Source: Acidobacteriota bacterium
GTDB lineage: Bacteria; Acidobacteriota; Terriglobia; Bryobacterales; Bryobacteraceae
Reading direction: 5' to 3'
Assembly: GCA_947505565.1 (NCBI GenBank)
Contig: CANNLB010000051.1
Span: 1 to 8,840 of the forward strand
DNA length: 8,840 nucleotides
The position numbers were made by a program, and so were the translations under genes. Under the pieces are notes generated by a model that saw only the letters and a list, made by a program, of their open reading frames with translations, was not told the DNA's origin and made no database searches. Each line of letters starts with the position of its first letter. The stretch's first letter is position 1. Positions 1 through 5,014 of the stretch are shown piece after piece.

Positions 1-528
1 CAATTCCCCAGGTGAAAACCCCTGCGACTTCAAGACCCGAATTAAATGCTGACCGCTCTTCTCGCTGAATCCTACCCCAAACTCCGCCGCCCGGCTCAAT
101 GGCAGCTTTCTCCGCTCCAGGTATGCCCGCGCGTCGGCCCCCGCCGGACCGGCCAAATTTTGCTGAAAAACCTTCGCGGCAATCTCGTGCATCGCCAGGA
201 CGGCCGTCCGCATGCGAGCCTCCGGATCGTTCATGGCGCTCTTCTTTTCCGGCATCGGAACCCCAAACTGTTCCGCCAAGGAAGAAATCGCCTCCTGGAA
301 CGTAACTTTTTCGTATTCCATGACGAACTTAATCACATCCCCCCCCGCCCCGCACCCAAAGCACTTGTAAAACTGCTGCGTCGGGTGAACATTGAACGAT
401 GGAGACTTCTCGCTGTGAAATGGACAAAGGCCGATATAACTACTCGTCCCGCGCTTCTTCAGCGGGACGTAGGCACCGATCACTTTCACGATATCAACGG
501 CGCTCTTCAACTGTGCGGCAAAATCCAT
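1..528 (-). CDS. dnaG: DNA primase DnaG, N-terminal part (cut by left edge)
   Basis: DnaG is the replicative primase that makes RNA primers at the fork with DnaB helicase. The minus strand from the ATG at 528-526 stays open for 176 codons to the edge of the window. It begins MDFAAQLKSAVDIVKVIGAY and carries a complete CHC2-type zinc finger: C35-P-F-H38, then C56-F-G-C59, followed by GAGGDVIKFVMEYEK, all typical of the DnaG zinc-binding domain. Residues from about 105 enter the start of the RNA polymerase (TOPRIM-containing) core; TOPRIM itself lies beyond the edge. No clear Shine-Dalgarno precedes the ATG. A weak CATACT (549-544) could serve as a -10. The start codon is only 18 bases from the preferred start of the divergent selenoprotein gene, so any promoter lies inside that gene. 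Recognition is by motif and is firm. Confidence 0.94.
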   Translation of the reverse strand, partial: MDFAAQLKSAVDIVKVIGAYVPLKKRGTSSYIGLCPFHSEKSPSFNVHPTQQFYKCFGCGAGGDVIKFVMEYEKVTFQEAISSLAEQFGVPMPEKKSAMNDPEARMRTAVLAMHEIAAKVFQQNLAGPAGADARAYLERRKLPLSRAAEFGVGFSEKSGQHLIRVLKSQGFSPGEL

Positions 529-533
529 GTGGG

Positions 534-539
534 TATGAT
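534..539 (+). promoter_or_regulatory. Candidate -10 element (TATGAT) for the selenoprotein gene
   Basis: TATGAT matches the sigma-70 -10 consensus at five of six bases. It ends seven bases before the ATG at 547, which would put transcription start at about 546-547, so the message would be leaderless or nearly so. No -35 match is seen at the usual spacing. It lies in the six-to-eighteen-base gap between dnaG and the divergent gene. If it is real, the ATGs at 535 and 538 are not used. This is inference from sequence alone. Confidence 0.3.
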
Positions 540-546
540 GTCTAGT

Positions 547-2004
547 ATGACCCGCTTGCTCGTCGCGTCTCTCCTTCTCCCCGCCCTCGCCTTGGCCGCC
601 GAACTGAAGTTTGAAGACTTCGTCGTCGATACCCCCGGTCTGTGGACCGTCAACGATGGCGTTATCACCGGCAAACACAGCGGTCTGCAATACAACGATT
701 TTCTCCGCACGAAGAAGCACTACAGCAATTTCCGGCTTGCTCTCCAATTCCAACTCGTCGGCGGAATCGGCAACAGCGGTGTCCAGTTCCGGTCCAAACC
801 CGTCCCCGATTCCCACGAAGTGGCCGGCTACCAAGCCGACGTCGGCGAAAAATATTGGGGCGCTCTTTATGACGAATCCCGTCGCAAGAAGGTGCTGGCC
901 CAAACGCCGGTTACCAATCTCGACACCAAGGCCTGGCACAAATACGTCATCACCGCCGACGGTGACCACATCACTTTGGAGCTCGACGGCAAGAAGACCG
1001 TCGACTACCGCGAAGCCGAACCCGGCATGGACCGAACCGGTTTCCTCGCCCTCCAGGTGCACAGCGGCCCCGGCATCGAAGTGCACTTTAAAGATCTTCA
1101 AATCACTGAGCTCCCCCCCGGCCCCGCTATTGGAGAGAATGGCTCCAGCGCCATCCCAAACTTCGCCAACCTGGTCGGGCCCAAGGGCCTGTTCGTTCTC
1201 TTCGTCCGCTCCGCTGATTGGTGACCGTACTGCAAAACTCAGCTCGTGGAGCTGGGACAACAAGAAGGAAATCTGCGGAAACTGGGACTGAATTCTTTAG
1301 CCGTCAGCTACGATAGTGAATCCGTCTGGCGTCACTTCATGGAGAGAAAGAAGCTCGTCTTCCCCTACCTGGCGGATACTCGCTCAAAGCTGATCGACTC
1401 CTTCGGGCTGCGCAACAAAGCCGTTAATATCGACTTCATGCAAGGGATTCCTCATCCGGGAATCTTCCTGCTTGACGCCAAAGGCCGCATTACCGCCAAG
1501 TACTTCGAAGACGACTATCGCGAACGGTTCACCATCGCTTCCATCTTGAACGGTTCCTTTGGCCAGCAGGCGGCGACGCAAGGCGAGTACACCGGCAAGC
1601 GCATCAATGTGCGGACCAGCGCCAGCACTTCGGTCGTCAAGGGCGGCCAGCGCATCCGCCTCACCCTGACCTCGACGCTCGGCCCCGGCCTTCACGTCTA
1701 CGCCCCCGGCGCCCCGGAGGACTTTATCCCTGTCTCCTGGACCATCGAAGGAGCCAAGGCGACCGCTCCCACTTGGCCCAAGGCCGAAAAGAACTTCCAG
1801 TTCAGCGGTACTTTTGAGGCCTCCCGGGACATCATCCTCCCCCCGCAATTGAAAAACGAAGAGCTCATCATCAAAGGAATTCTCCGCTATCAAAGCTGCA
1901 CGGAGACCGTCTGCTATCCGCCAGAGAGCATAGCGGTCGAGTGGAAGTTCCTCAGCGAGAGCCACGACCGCGAACGCGTCCCCGCCGAAATACGCCGCAA
2001 ATAA
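547..2004 (+). CDS. Predicted selenoprotein: DUF1080 – Sec-redoxin – DsbD-alpha-like fusion (TGA at 1222-1224 read as Sec)
   Basis: Likely an exported thiol/selenol oxidoreductase of 485 residues (numbered from ATG 547; ATGs at 535 and 538 are alternatives). Residues 1-18, MTRLLVASLLLPALALAA, look like a Sec signal peptide. About 19-187 is a DUF1080 (3-keto-disaccharide hydrolase-like, concanavalin-fold) domain starting ELKFEDF and ending VHFKDLQITEL. About 200-340 is an AhpC/TSA-type redoxin: LFVLFVRSADW, then TGA, then PYCKTQLVELGQQ. The TGA (codon 226) sits exactly where the first Cys of C-P-Y-C belongs, the frame is unchanged, and homology-like sequence continues for 259 codons. About 345-470 resembles the periplasmic alpha domain of DsbD, with a Cys pair C451-TETV-C456-YPPE like the nDsbD active site. 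No membrane segments follow. A SECIS-like hairpin lies at 1238-1256. A nonsense mutation or sequencing error is the main alternative; selA/selB/selC/selD are not in this window. Confidence 0.85.
1238..1256 (+). promoter_or_regulatory. Candidate bacterial SECIS stem-loop
   Basis: The arms CTCAGCTC (1238-1245) and GAGCTGGG (1249-1256) pair over eight base pairs, one of them U-G, closing a GUG loop at 1246-1248. The loop begins 21 bases after the TGA at 1222-1224. Known bacterial SECIS elements lie within the coding region just after UGA, have an apical loop roughly 16-37 bases downstream, and have a G among the first loop bases; all three hold here. They are bound by SelB, which delivers Sec-tRNA. 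Caution: the arms encode Q-L and E-L of the QLVEL motif common in this redoxin family, and CAG-CTC is the reverse complement of GAG-CTG, so part of the pairing may be forced by the protein. Confidence 0.6.
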
Positions 2005-2883
2005 ATGGATTCGATCTACTACGTCATCACTTGGCTCTGTCATCGCACCTGCGATCACTGCTACGACGACCGCTTTCGCCCCTACCCCCAAGGCGCTCCC
2101 GAACACACTCGTCCCGACGCCATCGTCGCCCACTTTCCGGACATTCTCGGCAAGGTAATTCTTGCCGGGGGAGAGGTTCTGCTCGATCCCGTTCGCGAGC
2201 CGGTTCTCTACCCCACGCTCGAATTGCTCTATAGCAAATACGGCGATCAAACCCGTATCGTGGTTCAGACCACCGGCGACCTGCTAACCCGCAAGATCAT
2301 CGCCGAACTCCGCGCCCATCACGTCTCGTCCATCTCAGTTTCCGGCATGGATGATTTCCACCCCGGCATGCTCGAACGCCGCGACAAAATCGAAGCCATG
2401 CTCATCGCCGATGGGGGCCCGTACTCCTTCTTCGGCGCCACCCCGGACCAATGGATCGGTAAGCTCTGGCCTCGCGGTCGGGCCTGGAAGAACGCCCTCT
2501 CCCAAGCCACCATGACGGATAATTTCTGCAACCAATGGAGCGGGGGGCTCAACTTCCTCGGCGGAGTCGGGGCTGAAGTTTCCATCGAACCCAACGGCAA
2601 CGTCTACCCCTGTTGCCTCAAAACCAAGCTCCCGATCGGCAACCTTCACGAAGCTCCCCTCGAAACGATTCTCGCCCGGCATCGCGGCAACCCGGTCTAC
2701 ATCGCCATCAACAGCGGCCAACCCCAGGAGATGGGCCTAGCCCACGGCTGGTCAACCGAGGAGTTCCGCCGCAAAAGCCGCGCCATCCTCCCCTCCGGCC
2801 AAGTTTACGAAAATCTCTGCATCGGCTGCGATCGCTTTCACGACGAAGTGTTAAGCAACTCCGCATCCGACGGCCGCAAGTAA
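2005..2883 (+). CDS. Radical SAM protein with SPASM-like C-terminal cysteine cluster, function unknown
   Basis: A radical S-adenosylmethionine enzyme of 292 residues. The 4Fe-4S/SAM motif is C12-HRT-C16-DH-C19, followed by LAGGEVLLDP (53-62), the usual GGE SAM-binding stretch. The C-terminal part has C175, then EVSIEPNGNVYPCC (C203, C204) and C272-IG-C275, a pattern like the auxiliary-cluster SPASM or twitch domains of peptide- and protein-modifying radical SAM enzymes. Substrate unknown; I do not recognise the exact family, and no obvious small precursor peptide lies alongside. The ATG follows directly on the TAA of the selenoprotein gene (2002-2004) with no Shine-Dalgarno, so translational coupling and a shared operon are likely. 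This makes the upstream protein, or something in the same thiol pathway, a reasonable but untested partner. The last 46 bases overlap tsaB on the opposite strand. Confidence 0.9.
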   Translation: MDSIYYVITWLCHRTCDHCYDDRFRPYPQGAPEHTRPDAIVAHFPDILGKVILAGGEVLLDPVREPVLYPTLELLYSKYGDQTRIVVQTTGDLLTRKIIAELRAHHVSSISVSGMDDFHPGMLERRDKIEAMLIADGGPYSFFGATPDQWIGKLWPRGRAWKNALSQATMTDNFCNQWSGGLNFLGGVGAEVSIEPNGNVYPCCLKTKLPIGNLHEAPLETILARHRGNPVYIAINSGQPQEMGLAHGWSTEEFRRKSRAILPSGQVYENLCIGCDRFHDEVLSNSASDGRK

Positions 2884-3413
2884 GTCGGCTCCACCAGCGC
2901 CGGGTGCACTCCGCCTCGCCTCGCCGCAATCCGTCCCACCGCCCCCGCCAATAAAGGACCCGCGTCAATCCGCTGTGCCTCGCCAATGGCGAATTGCTCA
3001 AACTTACAAACCGCCATCGGCACCACCACCGTCAAGTCTTCGGCATAGACCCCGCAGTAAACATCCCCTCGCCGGGCGTCAAAAATGGGAGCGCGCAAAG
3101 GACCTGTTCCAAGGCTCGCCAGTGCTTCCAGGTTCGTAACCCCTGCCAGCGGCTTGCCCGAGGCAAACGCCAGCCCCATGGCCGCCGTAAGCCCCACCCG
3201 GACTCCCGTAAAGGCGCCCGGGCCCGTAGCCGCCGCAAATAGCTCGATCGCCTCCAGCCCGACCCCATGGTCGGTCAGCAAACTCTCGATCGCCTCAAAT
3301 AAAATATGCCCGTACCCATCCGTCGATTCCAGCCGACGCTCTTCCCATAGCTCCGCCCCCCGCAGAAGCGCAATCGAACCCACTTCATTACATACGTCGA
3401 TCGCTAAAATCAT
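2838..3413 (-). CDS. tsaB: tRNA threonylcarbamoyladenosine biosynthesis protein TsaB
   Basis: TsaB (YeaZ) is the inactive ASKHA-fold partner that, with TsaD and TsaE, moves the threonylcarbamoyl group made by TsaC onto A37 of ANN-decoding tRNAs. The 191 residues begin MILAIDVCNEVGSIALL, a typical ASKHA first strand, and contain the family signature GPGAFTGVRVGL (64-75) and IFDARRGDVYCGVY, the usual DARR-x-VY stretch. It is somewhat shorter than E. coli TsaB (231 residues), missing length at the C-terminus, which is common in bacterial members. The ATG (3413-3411) overlaps the TGA of the upstream exported hydrolase gene as ATGA, so translation is probably coupled. The 3' end overlaps the convergent radical SAM gene by 46 bases. 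Recognition is firm. Confidence 0.94.
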   Translation of the reverse strand: MILAIDVCNEVGSIALLRGAELWEERRLESTDGYGHILFEAIESLLTDHGVGLEAIELFAAATGPGAFTGVRVGLTAAMGLAFASGKPLAGVTNLEALASLGTGPLRAPIFDARRGDVYCGVYAEDLTVVVPMAVCKFEQFAIGEAQRIDAGPLLAGAVGRIAARRGGVHPALVEPTYLRPSDAELLNTSS

Positions 3414-5014
3414 TGGGTCAGCCGGATCACCTTATCGGCCGCATAGATCTTGCCATTCGCGTTCATCCCCACCACCCGCAAACTCATCACCGCCGGAAAC
3501 TTCGTCGCGATATCGGCCGGAATCTTCAACTGCCCGTTCGGCCCGGTCCCCAATACCCGCGCCCCCTGGCCCCCGTTCACCACCTCGCCCGTCCACAAAA
3601 ACATCATCGTCCGCGTCGCTCGGGTCGGCTTCTTCATTTTGATGGAGAAGGGAAGTGCGGACGTGAGGCTAACGGTGTCCACCTTCGGTTCGGTCATCTC
3701 AAACGGCACCAGCTTTTCCACCATTTCGAGCTCCTGTACCATCGGTTCCCCGGCCGCAAATCGGTAGCTCTTCAGCATCCCTTCCTTCTTGCCGTCCCGG
3801 CTCAAATGCAGCACCCAGTCGTGGTCTTTTGACGGCGGCTCGGCGACAAACTTCTCGCCTTTCCAATCCTTCTTCTGCTTCAAATAATCGCCCGTCAGCG
3901 GATTGAACCAGTAGACATCGTAGGAATGCTTCTCAACCACCACCTCCACCGGCACGTTCGGATTCTCAATGTAGACGATGTATTCGACGTCCTCCAGCGC
4001 CACCGCCCGGGCCCCGTCGAGGTCGAAGTACGGCTCCAAATCCCAATGCCGCGTGCGCGCGAAAAGTTCTTGCCACGCCGAAACGTACTTGGCGCCCTTC
4101 TCGCTTGCCAGCTTCACCGTCGGATACTGCCCGTTGCACCACATGTTCCACAGCCGCTTCCGAAACGCCTCCGGGTCGTTGCCTTCTTCGAGCGCGATGC
4201 TCACCTTCGGCACGGTGTAGAGCTGGTGCTCAATCGCCCCGAGCTGATCGTCCACCGTCGAATACGCGATGTGATTCGCCCATCCATCGGCCAGCAGCGG
4301 CGCGCTCGTATCGCTCGTCACCCCGGTCCGCGGATGCCCATACGGGTCCATCTTCTTCAGCGCCAGCCCCGTCTCTTTCAACGTCGCCCGCGGCCCCCGC
4401 AACTGCCACGTGATGTTGAACGCCGCAAATCGGCCTACCAAATAACGCAGCGCTTTTTCGCGCTCCTGCCACATCGTCGGCAGGTCGCTCACCACCAGGT
4501 CCACCGTAATGCGCCGCTCGTTGTAAGCCCGCATCTGCTGCTCCACTTCGTCGAGCTTCGTTTGGTCTAATACCAGCCGCACATGGTTGAACTTCTGTCG
4601 CGCCAACGTCGCCGGATCCCCGCCCGTCGCCCCGAGCCACAGATGCGGCTGCTTATCTTCGCCCGTCGCCCAGTGCCGCAAATTCGCCGGCACCACAAAG
4701 CCCGGATGATCGTTCGGCAGCGCTTCAAAACTGCCCGTTTTCCCGCTGTATTGCGGCAAATTGGAAGTAACGCGAAAATCCCATTGCCCCGGATCGGTGG
4801 GGGAAACCCGCACCGTCATTTTCCCCGGCGCAGACACAAACGCCGGCATCAAAAACGTCTTATGCTTCGGCGACCGCACCTCGGCCTGCAACGTCGCCCC
4901 GGCAGGGGCGTCGAACACCAAGTCGCAGAGCGAGTACGCCGGAGTCGGCGCACAAATTGTCTGCGCGCTCAACGGCGCAGACAGGATCAGGAGCCAATGA
5001 GATACTTTCAACAT
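3410..5014 (-). CDS. Exported glycoside hydrolase-like protein (DUF5060 / DUF4038-type barrel / collagen-binding-like domain)
   Basis: A 534-residue secreted protein, probably acting on carbohydrate. From the ATG at 5014-5012 it starts MLKVSHWLLILSAPLSA, a Sec signal peptide. About 22-98 resembles DUF5060 (ends DPGQWDFRVTSN...GSFEAL). From about 105, HPGFVVPANLRHW and HLWLGATGG fit the entry to a DUF4038/apiosidase-like TIM barrel, running to about 325. About 334-406 (IENPNVPVEVVVEK, YWFNPLTGDYL, DWVLHL) matches the 'putative collagen-binding' domain that follows such barrels. The rest is probably a beta-sandwich. I cannot assign catalytic residues. An upstream in-frame ATG at 5032-5030 would add six residues; I prefer 5014 because it gives a clean signal peptide and because a -10-like GATAAT (5036-5031) covers the upstream ATG. 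tsaB follows, coupled by ATGA. Family placement is moderate; the gene itself is certain. Confidence 0.85.
   Translation of the reverse strand: MLKVSHWLLILSAPLSAQTICAPTPAYSLCDLVFDAPAGATLQAEVRSPKHKTFLMPAFVSAPGKMTVRVSPTDPGQWDFRVTSNLPQYSGKTGSFEALPNDHPGFVVPANLRHWATGEDKQPHLWLGATGGDPATLARQKFNHVRLVLDQTKLDEVEQQMRAYNERRITVDLVVSDLPTMWQEREKALRYLVGRFAAFNITWQLRGPRATLKETGLALKKMDPYGHPRTGVTSDTSAPLLADGWANHIAYSTVDDQLGAIEHQLYTVPKVSIALEEGNDPEAFRKRLWNMWCNGQYPTVKLASEKGAKYVSAWQELFARTRHWDLEPYFDLDGARAVALEDVEYIVYIENPNVPVEVVVEKHSYDVYWFNPLTGDYLKQKKDWKGEKFVAEPPSKDHDWVLHLSRDGKKEGMLKSYRFAAGEPMVQELEMVEKLVPFEMTEPKVDTVSLTSALPFSIKMKKPTRATRTMMFLWTGEVVNGGQGARVLGTGPNGQLKIPADIATKFPAVMSLRVVGMNANGKIYAADKVIRLTQ
4978..5006 (+). promoter_or_regulatory. 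Candidate promoter for the metalloprotease gene
   Basis: CAGACA (4978-4983) and GATACT (5001-5006) match the -35 and -10 consensus at four of six bases each, with the ideal 17-base spacer. Transcription would start near 5013, the A of the ATG, giving a leaderless message. No good Shine-Dalgarno lies at a usable distance: AGGAG at 4989-4993 is 19 bases away. The site is inside the signal-peptide codons of the divergent hydrolase gene. Confidence 0.33.

Noticed and set aside
46..546. Plus-strand open frame upstream of and in frame with the selenoprotein gene
   Set aside because: It is antisense to clearly recognisable DnaG codons. The signal peptide begins at the ATG at 547 (or 535/538), so the extension is not real protein.
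1222..1246. Pseudogene or frameshift splitting the DUF1080-redoxin gene
   Set aside because: The frame is identical before and after the TGA, there is no other lesion in the gene, and the TGA falls exactly on the catalytic Cys position. A point error cannot be fully excluded without reads.
1384..2250. 288-codon minus-strand open frame across the redoxin/DsbD-alpha part
   Set aside because: Antisense shadow with no recognisable domain; the plus strand carries clear homology-like motifs.
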